From positions 1 to 44,524 of the forward strand of contig WFWY01000001.1 in assembly GCA_015490895.1 (NCBI GenBank): DNA of 44,524 nt, written 5' to 3'. Below, one piece after another: positions 34,023-42,157 of the stretch. The notes under the pieces are model-generated. The model was not told where the DNA came from, did no database searches, and saw only the letters and a list, made by a program, of their open reading frames with translations. A program made the translations under genes and the position numbers. This DNA is from Thiotrichaceae bacterium. Its GTDB lineage: Bacteria > Pseudomonadota > Gammaproteobacteria > Thiotrichales > Thiotrichaceae. Position 1 is the first letter of the stretch; each line of letters opens with the position of its first letter.

Positions 34023-35243
34023 TTAGACATAGTGTCCGGCACACCATCCGGAGGACCAGGCCCACTGGAAGTTATAGCCCCCGAGGTGTCCTGTAACATC
34101 CAGAGTCTCCCCAATAAAGTACAATCCATTGACTTTCCTGGCTGCAAAAGTTTTGGAGGAGAGTTCGCTGACATCGACCCCTCCCAGAGACACTTCAGCC
34201 GTACGCATGCCCTCTGTGGTGGCAGGATGGAGTTCAAGGTGCCGGAGTTGCCAGGCAATCTGTTTTAGCTCTGCGGGTGGATATTGACGCATGGGCCTGC
34301 TTGTAAAAAAGCTATTGCACAGGTGGCGTGCAAGTCGTTTAGGCAAGACAAATGCCAGAAGGTTCTTTAGCTCGGTGTTGGGACGTTTCTGTTGTTGCTC
34401 CTCCAGCCAGTTTGGAATATCCAGGTCGGGAAGCAGGTTTATGCTCAGTGTGTCCCCCGGTTGCCAGTAGGATGATATCTGCAATATGGCAGGGCCGCTC
34501 AAGCCCCGATGAGTAAATAGCATATTTTCCCTGAAGCAGGTCTGCCTGCAACATACTTCGACGGGCAGGGAGATACCGGATAATTTATTAAAAAAAGTAT
34601 CCAGTTGTTCTTGCGGAAAAACCAGGGGCACCAGACCAGCTCGAAAGGGAAGCGTTTTTAGCCCAAATTGTTTGGCAATTCTGATGCCGAAATCGGTCGC
34701 TCCCATTTTGGGAATTGAAGGGCCACCGGTCGCAATGACCAGAGACTCTGCTAAGAAAGTCATCTGGTCAGTTTGAATGCGGAAGGTATTGTCCTTGTGA
34801 ATATCTGTGATGGTTTTGTTTGTCAGAATAGTGATGTGATGAGCTGAGCATTCATCCAGCAAGGCTTGCACAACGGCTTTTGCTTTTTGATCACAAAAAA
34901 GCTGACCAAGTGTTTTTTCCTGCCAGCTCAAATGGTGCTTTTCCATAAGCTGCATAAAATCCCATTGGGTGTATCGTGCCAATGCCGATTTGCAGAAGTG
35001 CTCATTTTGCGAAAGATAGGCTCCAGGATGGATGCCCAGGTTAGTGAAGTTACAGCGCCCACCACCGGAGATCAGTATTTTTCGCCCCACCTTTGCTGCT
35101 TTCTCAAGCACTATAACATTGCGTCCTCGTTTGCCTGCTTCGATAGCACACATGAGACCGGCTGCACCTGCTCCAACAATGCAGACGTCACAGCTAGTGG
35201 CGTCTGCTTCGTGCAGCACGCTGTTATGCGCTAAGCTGCTCAA
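34023..35243 (-). CDS. HI0933/BaiN family FAD-dependent oxidoreductase
   Basis: A 406-residue flavoprotein. The N-terminal dinucleotide fold [20 protein letters not shown] is followed by [16 protein letters not shown], the family signature, and a middle domain ([20 protein letters not shown]). The C-terminal FAD contact has [20 protein letters not shown]. Members are NAD(P)/FAD oxidoreductases with few known substrates. The TTG at 35243 has AGGA upstream and overlaps the Trm112 gene by 20 bp. A GTG at 35219, just past the Trm112 stop, is the alternative. Confidence 0.9.
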   Translation of the reverse strand: MSSLAHNSVLHEADATSCDVCIVGAGAAGLMCAIEAGKRGRNVIVLEKAAKVGRKILISGGGRCNFTNLGIHPGAYLSQNEHFCKSALARYTQWDFMQLMEKHHLSWQEKTLGQLFCDQKAKAVVQALLDECSAHHITILTNKTITDIHKDNTFRIQTDQMTFLAESLVIATGGPSIPKMGATDFGIRIAKQFGLKTLPFRAGLVPLVFPQEQLDTFFNKLSGISLPVEVCCRQTCFRENMLFTHRGLSGPAILQISSYWQPGDTLSINLLPDLDIPNWLEEQQQKRPNTELKNLLAFVLPKRLARHLCNSFFTSRPMRQYPPAELKQIAWQLRHLELHPATTEGMRTAEVSLGGVDVSELSSKTFAARKVNGLYFIGETLDVTGHLGGYNFQWAWSSGWCAGHYV

Positions 35244-35415
35244 TTTCGTCCTGGGTTAGTTCCCTGGCATCCTCTTCCAGCAGGTCGGGAATACCATTTT
35301 TTATCGGGTAGGCAAGACGAGCCGATTTTGAAATCAGTTCCTGATTCTTTTTATCGTAAATCAGAGGGCCTTTAGTGACGGGGCAAACGAGTATTTCAAG
35401 TAGTTTTGTATCCAT
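35224..35415 (-). CDS. ycaR: Trm112 family protein (YcaR-like)
   Basis: A 63-residue protein starting [20 protein letters not shown], then [20 protein letters not shown], standard for Trm112/UPF0434. The family usually has a two-Cys zinc knuckle here (CPxCKGPL), but the second position is Thr (CPVTKG), as in several gammaproteobacterial members. It lies between lpxK and the flavoprotein, as in the lpxK-ycaR-kdsB order. Confidence 0.92.
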   Translation of the reverse strand: MDTKLLEILVCPVTKGPLIYDKKNQELISKSARLAYPIKNGIPDLLEEDARELTQDEIEQLSA

Positions 35416-35504
35416 GTTGCTATCATACTGCCTTACTGTGGAGATTGCATGGCTGCAATGTACTTATTGTGCCTGTCATGTAAATAAAATAGAAAGTGTG
35501 CGGG

Positions 35505-36551
35505 TTAGCTCTTTTTTGAAAAGAGCGTTGCTACCCGCTCCAGAAAGGCATCCTCAAAGCCTGTTTCCAGGTGAGCAGTGACTGGCAGGTACCAGGTATT
35601 TTCCAACATCATGTTTTCGCATTTAACGATATCCTTTTCTGTCATGATAACAGGTAGTTGCCTGTCTATATTAAAGTCATTGATAGAAAAATAGTGGTGG
35701 TCTGGAAACAGGTGCTGGTCGATCACTTGTAAGCCCATTGAAGTTAATGTCTGAATAAAACGCTGCGGGTTTCCAATGGCCGTTACAATGTGTACCTTGT
35801 CGAATTCCGTGACGCTCTTTGTCTCGTTTGTGATGAGGTTTACCAGTACATTGCCAGCAAGGTGCATGTGGTAGGTTGTATGGCTGGGTAGGGGGATGCC
35901 CTGGGTCGTGTTCCGGGGGTCGCCATTGAGAATCACATAGTCACAACGGCTCAGGCGGCTAACCGGTTCTCGCAATGGGCCTGCGGGTAGACAATAGCCA
36001 TTACCAACAAGGCGCTGTGCATCGACCACAGCAATTTCCATATCGCGTTGCATACGGTAGTGCTGCAAACCATCATCGGAAAGAATAATCGTTGCTACAG
36101 TATGTTCTTGCGCGTAGCGGATATCTGCCACCCGGTCGGCACCTGCAATAACCGTTGCACGGGTTGTTTGTGACATGAGCTTGGCCTCATCACCACATGC
36201 CTGCACGGGAACCTCGTGACCCACTAATAATGGCCAGTCTGTTGCGGTACCTTTATACCCCCGGGTAATAATACAGGGTTTATAGCCCGCTGTTGTGAGC
36301 AATTTGGCAAGATAGATAATCAGGGGTGTTTTGCCGGTACCACCAATACTGATATTACCCACAACGATGACAGGAATAGTCAAGGGTGCTTGTTGCCGGC
36401 TATCGCGATAGCGTTTCAGCTGTGCCAGGATGCAGAATAATGCGGAGAGTGGGGCAAGCAGGTATTTACCAAGCCATGCCCTGACGCCTTTTGTATACCA
36501 GATGGTTTCCAGTAGCTGTTGCAGCCTGGGGGTATTGTGTTGTTGTCTCAT
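35505..36551 (-). CDS. lpxK: Tetraacyldisaccharide 4'-kinase LpxK
   Basis: A 348-residue membrane-associated kinase of lipid A synthesis that phosphorylates the disaccharide 4' position. Walker A is GNISIGGTGKTP (65-76), preceded by a hydrophobic helix (LLAPLSALFCILAQL). GDEAKLMS, ADRVADIRYA and LSDDGLQHYRMQRDMEIAVV are typical. It follows exbD by 37 nt; msbA, usually between them, is absent here. Confidence 0.95.
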   Translation of the reverse strand: MRQQHNTPRLQQLLETIWYTKGVRAWLGKYLLAPLSALFCILAQLKRYRDSRQQAPLTIPVIVVGNISIGGTGKTPLIIYLAKLLTTAGYKPCIITRGYKGTATDWPLLVGHEVPVQACGDEAKLMSQTTRATVIAGADRVADIRYAQEHTVATIILSDDGLQHYRMQRDMEIAVVDAQRLVGNGYCLPAGPLREPVSRLSRCDYVILNGDPRNTTQGIPLPSHTTYHMHLAGNVLVNLITNETKSVTEFDKVHIVTAIGNPQRFIQTLTSMGLQVIDQHLFPDHHYFSINDFNIDRQLPVIMTEKDIVKCENMMLENTWYLPVTAHLETGFEDAFLERVATLFSKKS

Positions 36552-36588
36552 CGTGAGACCTTACCTGCCGGTGCTTGTAACTTGCGGT

Positions 36589-37011
36589 TTACTTTCTTTC
36601 GGTTTGCGTGGTTGCCAGCGAGAAATTGGTCAGTCTAACCCGACCAGCGATATCCATGGCGGTAATAACAGACTGGTAACTGGCATTGGCATCTGCAGTG
36701 ATTACCAGTGAAGGTGTTGTTTCCATCTGGTCGAGGGTCACATTCATGGCTCTGAACAATGTTTCCGGCTTGCTGTTAACCACTTCTTTCTTGTTGATGT
36801 AGTAATTGCCTTTGCTATCAATAAGCAGCTCAATAACATTTTCCTGTGTTTCTGGACGGCTACTGGTTGCTGTGGGTAGCTCGATCTTGATTTTAGAGTC
36901 TTTTTCAAAGGTCGTGGTGACCATAAAAAAAATCAGTAGCAAAAACACGACATCAATAAGCGGTGTCAGGTTCAGTTCAACTTCTTCAGGTTCAGTTGTT
37001 CTGAAGTTCAT
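36589..37011 (-). CDS. exbD: ExbD/TolR-type biopolymer transport protein
   Basis: A 140-residue protein with one N-terminal membrane helix, LNLTPLIDVVFLLLIFFMVT, carrying the conserved proton-relay Asp (PLIDVVF), then a periplasmic domain (IELPTATSSRPETQENVIEL). It overlaps ExbB by 4 bp (ATGA). It forms a TonB- or TolA-type energising complex; which system is served cannot be told, but BtuB in this window is a candidate user. Confidence 0.93.
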   Translation of the reverse strand: MNFRTTEPEEVELNLTPLIDVVFLLLIFFMVTTTFEKDSKIKIELPTATSSRPETQENVIELLIDSKGNYYINKKEVVNSKPETLFRAMNVTLDQMETTPSLVITADANASYQSVITAMDIAGRVRLTNFSLATTQTERK

Positions 37012-37709
37012 CGGCTGGAACCTCCACTTTTGGCGTTGGGTGTGGCGGGAGAGCGACGGACAGGAGGGCGTTTGGCCGTTGTGGTACTAACGGGTGAAGG
37101 GCGCAGTTTCTCGCTTGCCAGTTCAACCAGTTTCAGTGCTTCCTGCTCCATACGAACTACATAATCATTGATTTTACCCTTGAAATAGCGGTGAAAAATG
37201 AGTGCCGGAACAGCGACCGAGATACCCGCTGCTGTTGTGATCAGTGCGGTAGAGATACCTCCTGCGAGATCAGCTGGACTACCCACTCCCAGTTTAGTGA
37301 TAACACTAAAGACTTCGATCATGCCAACGACGGTACCTAGTAGTCCTAACAGGGGGGTGACTGCCGCGATAGTTCCCAGAGTTGTCATGTACTTGTCCAT
37401 CTCGTGAGCAACGTGGCGTCCGGTTTCCTCCAGGTTTTCTTTCATGATATGGCGGGGAAGCTGGCTACTTTCCAGTCCGGCGGCCAATACCTTGCCAATG
37501 AGAGAGCTGTTGCGGATATTGGCAATCTCTTTCTTGCTGGGTGTCTGTGAGCCAGCAGCCAGCTTGTGTGCCTTGGAGATAATATTTTCAGGAACAATAT
37601 TGCGGGGCTTAAGTGTCAGGAACCGTTCTATGACGATAGCGAGCGCTATGACAGAACAAATTAAAATAGGGAGCATTAAAAACCCCCCAGCCTTTAAAAA
37701 TTCAAACAT
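37008..37709 (-). CDS. exbB: ExbB/TolQ-type proton channel protein
   Basis: From ATG 37709 (GGGAAG ribosome-binding site) a 233-residue MotA/TolQ/ExbB protein with three membrane helices: FEFLKAGGFLMLPILICSVI, a middle pair around LGTIAAVTPLLGLLGTVVGM, and LITTAAGISVAVPALIFHRY. A Pro/Arg/Ser-rich tail (RSPATPNAKSGGSSR) is unusual but harmless. The frame extends upstream to 37904, which would place 65 unlikely residues ahead, so the internal ATG is used. Divergent from htpX. Confidence 0.93.
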   Translation of the reverse strand: MFEFLKAGGFLMLPILICSVIALAIVIERFLTLKPRNIVPENIISKAHKLAAGSQTPSKKEIANIRNSSLIGKVLAAGLESSQLPRHIMKENLEETGRHVAHEMDKYMTTLGTIAAVTPLLGLLGTVVGMIEVFSVITKLGVGSPADLAGGISTALITTAAGISVAVPALIFHRYFKGKINDYVVRMEQEALKLVELASEKLRPSPVSTTTAKRPPVRRSPATPNAKSGGSSR

Positions 37710-37989
37710 GTCTACTTCCCTTTTAAGGTCATTCTTCTTATTGTAGGTTGTTACCAGCATATCAGGTAAGATGGTGGCGGTGCTTTTTTGATGAACACTA
37801 ATACCACACATTGCTACCAGCCAGAGCTTTCCTGACGCATTTAATCCGGCAATAATACACGTATTGTCTTGAGAGCGTACATAATTTTTATGAACGGCTA
37901 TCAAGTTTGCCTGTTAATAATCGGCTTGAAAATATACCCGTCTATAACTATCTATAGTCTGAATGAAAATCGAAAAAAATGAGGAAATC

Positions 37990-38892
37990 ATGAAAAGAGT
38001 CTTGTTGTTAGTAGTGACGAATTTTGCAGTGGTAGTGGTACTCGGACTCGTCTGGAATATTCTGGATGCCATGTTCGGTATTAGTCAGATATTTATGAAC
38101 ATGGGATTACCCGCCCACTTTGGCTATGTGGGGATAATGGCGCTGGTTCTGGGCTTTGGTGGTGCCTTTATCAGTCTATGGATGTCGAAGGGCATGGCAA
38201 AACGGAGCATGGGTGTTCAGGTCATTACCCAACCACAAACCCGGCAGGAGCAGTGGTTGCTGGATATTGTACAGCGGCAGGCACATGCCGTCGGTATCAG
38301 CATGCCTGAAGTAGGTATTTTCCATACTCCCGAGCCAAACGCTTTTGCTACCGGTGCCAGAAAAAATGATGCACTGGTTGCTGTTAGCCAAGGGCTGCTG
38401 GAGCAGATGTCTCCCGATGAAGTGGAGGCTGTCCTGGGACATGAAATAGCACATGTGGCGAATGGTGATATGGTCACCCAGACATTGTTACAAGGTGTTC
38501 TAAATACGTTTGTGATATTTTTATCGCGTGTATTCGGCTACCTGATTGATTCTTTCCTGTCTCGTGGAGAAAACAGGGGAGGTTATGGCATGGGGTATTA
38601 TATTTCTTCCATGTTGTTACAGGTTGTGCTGGGCTTTTTGGCAACTTTGATTGTTATGTGGTTCTCGCGCTGGCGCGAATTTCATGCTGACAAGGGAGGA
38701 GCCAGACTGGCAGGTCGATATAAAATGATTGCGGCACTTAGGCGACTGCAACAGGCACATGCCAGCAAGGACTTGCCAGGAGAGTTGGCCGCATTCGGTA
38801 TTGCAGGGGGTGTGGGGGATGGTTTAAAACGACTGATGATGACACACCCTCCGCTGGAAGAGCGGATTGCTGCACTTCAGGCAGAGCGTTAG
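37990..38892 (+). CDS. htpX: Membrane metalloprotease HtpX
   Basis: From ATG 37990 (GAGGAAATC ribosome-binding site) a 300-residue inner-membrane zinc protease of membrane protein quality control. Helices near the N-terminus (LLLVVTNFAVVVVLGLVWNI, then GIMALVLGFGGAFISLWMS) precede the active site GHEIAHVANGDM (His151, Glu152, His155) and third ligand region WREFHADKGGA. An upstream ATG at 37963 adds MKIEKNEEI and is unlikely. 3 nt before pyrD, so probably co-transcribed. Confidence 0.94.
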   Translation: MKRVLLLVVTNFAVVVVLGLVWNILDAMFGISQIFMNMGLPAHFGYVGIMALVLGFGGAFISLWMSKGMAKRSMGVQVITQPQTRQEQWLLDIVQRQAHAVGISMPEVGIFHTPEPNAFATGARKNDALVAVSQGLLEQMSPDEVEAVLGHEIAHVANGDMVTQTLLQGVLNTFVIFLSRVFGYLIDSFLSRGENRGGYGMGYYISSMLLQVVLGFLATLIVMWFSRWREFHADKGGARLAGRYKMIAALRRLQQAHASKDLPGELAAFGIAGGVGDGLKRLMMTHPPLEERIAALQAER

Positions 38893-38895
38893 CGC

Positions 38896-39942
38896 GTGTA
38901 TACAGTTATCAGGCCTTTACTATTTTTGTTGCCTGCAGAGGCAGCACATCACCTGACATTGAGGCTATTAGGATTGGCTAACCGAACAGGTTTACTGAGC
39001 CTCTTTCGTAGGTTAGCACCTGTTACAGTATCAACACATCCCATATCAATGATGGGAATCCAGTTTCCAAACCGGATAGGATTGGCCGCTGGGCTGGATA
39101 AGAACGGTGAATATATTGATGCACTGGGTAAACTGGGTTTTGGGCATATTGAAATTGGTACAGTGACACCTCGGCCTCAACCGGGCAATACGGCACCTCG
39201 CTTGTTCCGGCTCGTAAAGGAAGAGGGAATTATTAACCGCATGGGCTTTAATAACAAAGGTGTTGATTACTTATTGGAGCAAGTAAAAAGATCCCGTTAC
39301 AAGGGAGTTCTGGGAATCAATATTGGAAAAAATTTCGACACTCCGGTCGAAAAGGCGGTTGATGACTACTTGCTGGGTATGCGAGCGGTTTATCTGTATG
39401 CGGATTATATAGCTATCAATATTTCATCACCAAACACACCGGGTTTGCGTACTTTGCAATACGGTGATGAATTACGTCAGTTATTGCAAGCTTTAAAGCA
39501 AGAGCAAACGCTATTGAATGAAAAGCATGCCCGCTATGTTCCCATTACTGTGAAAGTTGCCCCGGATCTTGATGACGATGAAATCAAAAACATCGCTACA
39601 GTTTTGTTACAGCAGAGAATAGATGGGCTGATTGCAACCAATACAACCTTGTCACGTGAAGGTGTGGAAGAAAACCGGTACGCTCAAGAGAAGGGTGGTT
39701 TGAGTGGAAAGCCTGTTATGCAGCGTTCAACACAGGTGCTTGAAAAATTTCACGCATATTTGCAGGGAGAAATCCCCATTATTGGTGTCGGTGGCATTGC
39801 CTCAGCAGCAGATGCCGAGGCGAAAATTAGCGCGGGTGCTGAGTTAATACAACTTTATACGGGATTAATCTATCAGGGTGAGGCACTTATCAAGGAAGTA
39901 TCGAAAGCAACTGCTGAAACCCCTTCGAAAAAAGTGTCATAA
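38896..39942 (+). CDS. pyrD: Dihydroorotate dehydrogenase (quinone), class 2
   Basis: A 348-residue membrane-associated FMN enzyme of pyrimidine synthesis. It starts with GTG at 38896, with N-terminal helix TVIRPLLFLLPAEAAHHLTL typical of class 2. Further motifs are GLAAGLDKNGEYIDALGKLG, NRMGFNNKGVDYLL, INISSPNTPGLR, TVKVAPDL, GLIATNTTLSREGV, EKGGLSGKP and GVGGIASAADAEAK. The C-terminal extension overlaps the stop region of a convergent DUF805 gene by 53 nt. Confidence 0.95.
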   Translation: MYTVIRPLLFLLPAEAAHHLTLRLLGLANRTGLLSLFRRLAPVTVSTHPISMMGIQFPNRIGLAAGLDKNGEYIDALGKLGFGHIEIGTVTPRPQPGNTAPRLFRLVKEEGIINRMGFNNKGVDYLLEQVKRSRYKGVLGINIGKNFDTPVEKAVDDYLLGMRAVYLYADYIAINISSPNTPGLRTLQYGDELRQLLQALKQEQTLLNEKHARYVPITVKVAPDLDDDEIKNIATVLLQQRIDGLIATNTTLSREGVEENRYAQEKGGLSGKPVMQRSTQVLEKFHAYLQGEIPIIGVGGIASAADAEAKISAGAELIQLYTGLIYQGEALIKEVSKATAETPSKKVS

Positions 39943-40381
39943 GTGAGTATTGTTTAATCAGATAGATCATGGGTAGCAATAAGGCCAGGAAAAGCAGGAA
40001 TGAAACCAGTTTTAACCCGGTGGATAATGGTGGTACGGGTGCGTGGTAATTATTGACTCCCTTGCTGCCGGGTATTAGCCAGAAAACACTAATTAAGGGG
40101 GGGAAGAGCAACACAATAAGAGATAACCAGCCGCTGCGGTTTAGATCATGGCTGCGCTGGATGGTTAATATCATCAGGGTAATAATAGCGATAATGATTG
40201 CGACAGCTAACAGTCCATAGGCCATCGTGGTTGAAATCACCCCTTTTTGATACAGCTGTCCGGTGATAGCTGCGATAAGCCAAAATACACTGGCGGGCAT
40301 AATAAACGAAAACAGGAAAAAGATGAACCTGCCGATGCGTCCCTCAGTACTAAAAAGATTTAGTTTACTGTATCTGTTCAT
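39890..40381 (-). CDS. DUF805 membrane protein
   Basis: A 163-residue protein with about four hydrophobic helices (FIFFLFSFIMPASVFWLIAA, AYGLLAVAIIIAIITLMIL, WLSLIVLLFPPLISVFWLIP, KLVSFLLFLALLLPMIYLI). It has the DUF805 motif SHDLNRSGW between them and GRIGRFIFF near the start. Function unknown. Its 3' end overlaps pyrD by 53 nt tail to tail. The start ATG at 40381 has no clear ribosome-binding site. Confidence 0.85.
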   Translation of the reverse strand: MNRYSKLNLFSTEGRIGRFIFFLFSFIMPASVFWLIAAITGQLYQKGVISTTMAYGLLAVAIIIAIITLMILTIQRSHDLNRSGWLSLIVLLFPPLISVFWLIPGSKGVNNYHAPVPPLSTGLKLVSFLLFLALLLPMIYLIKQYSLMTLFSKGFQQLLSILP

Positions 40382-40545
40382 TGGTAATGATGAGTCCTTG
40401 ATCGATCCTTAAGTTAACGCGTATTGTGCTACGGTATGGCTGGAAGTAATATTGAAATCAGGATAAATGTAGGCTACCCGGTGCGGAATGGCATGAATGG
40501 CTGTGTGTAGCGGATATGCGGCGGCATCAGCTATTCCAGGGTGCC

Positions 40546-40563
40546 AGTCTTCTTTAGGAGACT
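40546..40563. repeat. Short palindrome related to repeat B ends
   Basis: AGTCTTCTTTAGGAGACT, an imperfect 18-bp palindrome followed by CTGATCATGA, resembles the ends of repeat B at 25598 and 41864. No other signal was seen between the DUF805 start and repeat A. Confidence 0.5.
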
Positions 40564-40577
40564 CTGATCATGATTGA

Positions 40578-40614
40578 CTGAGCAGTTACGGGTTGCGCTG
40601 TATAAATAGTTACC
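40578..40614. repeat. Dispersed repeat A, copy 4
   Basis: CTGAGCAGTTACGGGTTGCG then CTG, a 4-base insertion (TATA), and AATAGTTACC. It lies beside the terminator of the sulfur-globule-like gene. Confidence 0.7.
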
Positions 40615-40623
40615 AATGGGCAT

Positions 40624-40654
40624 AAAAAAGCCACTTTGCAAAGTGGCTTTTTTT
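40624..40654. terminator. Strong bidirectional terminator
   Basis: A6-GCCACTTTG (40624-40638) pairs with CAAAGTGGC-T7 (40639-40654). Both strands get a GC stem followed by a T run. It lies 77 bp past the stop of the sulfur-globule-like gene and serves it on the minus strand. Confidence 0.9.
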
Positions 40655-40730
40655 AATGGATTGGCAGATAGAGGTCTACATTATGTAACGGCATGTAACG
40701 GCTCTGTTCTTGCCAATCATAGCGCTGCGC

Positions 40731-41585
40731 TTATTTGGTTGCAGGAGCAGCCGCTTCAGTCTTGGCATCAGCAGCAGGGGCAGGGGCAGCCTCAGCTTTG
40801 GTAGCAGGGGTATTTGCGGCAGGAGCTGCTGCCTGAGCTTTACGCTGGGCTTCCATCTTCTTGAAGAAGGCTTCAGCTTGCTGGCGCTGTGCCTGCATGC
40901 GCTGTTGAACCTGCTCGAAAGAAGGTGCTTGTGGCATACCACCTGGTGTCATTTGAGGTTGTTGCATTGGCATAACGGGCATTTGTGGAGCAACAGGGTA
41001 ACCATACATCATGGGCATAGGTTGATAGCCATACATCATGGGCATAGGCTGCATGTTCATCGCTGGACGTTGCATGTTCATAGCAGGCATTTGTGGCATT
41101 TGAGCACGAGGTGCTGCTGCTTGAGGTGCAGGTGCAGCTGCACGAGGCATCTGCATGGGCATAGAGTAGCCACGGTTGTTATTATTCCACGGGGCAGAGC
41201 CAACACCGTTTCCTGAGTTAGAACCTGTGCCAGAACCCGCAACATTACCGGCGGTGTTGCCAGAAGCGGTAGAGTTGCCTGCCAGGTTTCCAGCTGCGTT
41301 ACCACTGCCATCACCGGACATTTTGGTATCCATGTCTGTTCTTCCCTTACCCTTGAAGCGGATTTCAAAGTCTACTTCACCATCAGCATCGCCTTTACCT
41401 GTACCCCAGCCTTTTGCATTTGCGGACCCTGTACCGTCTCCCTTGCCTGCGCCTGTACCCCAGCCTTGAGCATTTCCGGTGCCTTGACCCTGGCCTTGTC
41501 CGTTATTAAATCCATCCCACCAGTCTGCTGATGCGGTAGCTGACAGGGCGAGTAGCGTTGAAAGCGTGATTGCTTGTAATTTCAT
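40731..41585 (-). CDS. Secreted low-complexity protein, sulfur-globule-protein-like
   Basis: A 284-residue protein with signal peptide KLQAITLSTLLALSATASA cleaved before DWWDGFNN. Segments follow in order: a Gly/Gln/Thr repeat region (GQGQGTGNAQGWGTGAGKGD), a charged beta-like block DFEIRFKGKGRTDMDTKMSG, a Gly/Asn/Ser/Ala repeat (NLAGNSTASGNTAGNVAGSG), a Met/Pro/Ala/Tyr block with repeated MPMMYGY, and a Lys/Ala/Gln helix with an Ala/Pro/Lys tail. Gly-, Asn- and Tyr-Pro-rich secreted proteins of this style coat intracellular sulfur globules in purple sulfur and related bacteria. A strong promoter (41638-41666), AGGAG and a strong terminator suggest high expression. It has no Cys. Confidence 0.6.
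   Translation of the reverse strand: MKLQAITLSTLLALSATASADWWDGFNNGQGQGQGTGNAQGWGTGAGKGDGTGSANAKGWGTGKGDADGEVDFEIRFKGKGRTDMDTKMSGDGSGNAAGNLAGNSTASGNTAGNVAGSGTGSNSGNGVGSAPWNNNNRGYSMPMQMPRAAAPAPQAAAPRAQMPQMPAMNMQRPAMNMQPMPMMYGYQPMPMMYGYPVAPQMPVMPMQQPQMTPGGMPQAPSFEQVQQRMQAQRQQAEAFFKKMEAQRKAQAAAPAANTPATKAEAAPAPAADAKTEAAAPATK
41002..41048. repeat. 27-bp period direct repeat inside the low-complexity gene
   Basis: CCATACATCATGGGCATAGG occurs perfectly at 41002-41021 and 41029-41048. It encodes two PMPMMYGY units. Confidence 0.8.
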
Positions 41586-41637
41586 TTTTGATATCTCCTA
41601 ACGATATGCGGTTGTAGTAAAATATGTATATTCTAAC

Positions 41638-41666
41638 ATTCTAATATACTTATATTAAGGTTGCAA
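41638..41666 (-). promoter_or_regulatory. Strong promoter of the sulfur-globule-like gene
   Basis: On the minus strand, TTGCAA (41666-41661), 17 nt, then TAGAAT (41643-41638). The leader is about 46 nt and ends with AGGAG 8 to 12 nt before ATG 41585. Confidence 0.65.
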
Positions 41667-41863
41667 GTACTCATTCAGAAAAATATGACGTGGCTTCCTT
41701 GCAGGACGGATTGGAACCCCGTTTTTTGTGCCGTGAGGCGGCGGGCATACTATCACAGCCGTTTTAACCTTGTCTTAATACAGGTTAAGCGCAAGAAACC
41801 TTTTTACATATTGAGTTTTTATGAAAAGGAAAGTAATGTCAATGGTTATTATTCCATCATAGC

Positions 41864-42037
41864 GGCTCCTTAAGGAGCCTCTGATTAAGTCTGGTCGAAT
41901 TTCCTGTGAGATGAAATTCGTCAGTTTTTTGATAGAAACGTTAGCAATAGTCATTCTATGGGTCACTTTTATAGCGAAAAAATGGCGATATTTCAGCCTC
42001 AGGAAAACGATTGGGACTTGATCAGAGTCTCCTTAAA
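41864..42037. repeat. Dispersed repeat B, copy 2 (diverged)
   Basis: It opens with the perfect 16-bp palindrome GGCTCCTTAAGGAGCC (41864-41879), continues CTCTGATTAAGTCTG and GAATTTCC, has AATAGTCATTCTAT in the middle, and ends GACTTGATCAGAGTCTCCTT. It aligns through its length with 25598-25781. The rest of the 41586-42157 gap holds the promoter above and no clear gene. Confidence 0.7.
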
Positions 42038-42157
42038 TCCTCTGTACACGTTGACCACTCTATTTCCCAGAGATTTGTGGGTCAGGGCACTCGTGTCGCA
42101 GCAAAATAAAATGCTATTATCCCGGTGTTCATTTTATTTCGTTCACCAGGTTGTCGA

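Noticed and set aside
40710-41216. 168-codon plus-strand frame rich in Arg, Gly, His and Leu
   Set aside because: A shadow of the low-complexity secreted protein gene on the minus strand, caused by its repeats.
41690-41780. Possible tRNA or small RNA (GGAACCCCG and GCCGTGAGGCGGCGGGC)
   Set aside because: The TTGGAACCCC piece resembles part of a T arm but no cloverleaf could be folded, and no promoter-terminator pair surrounds it.
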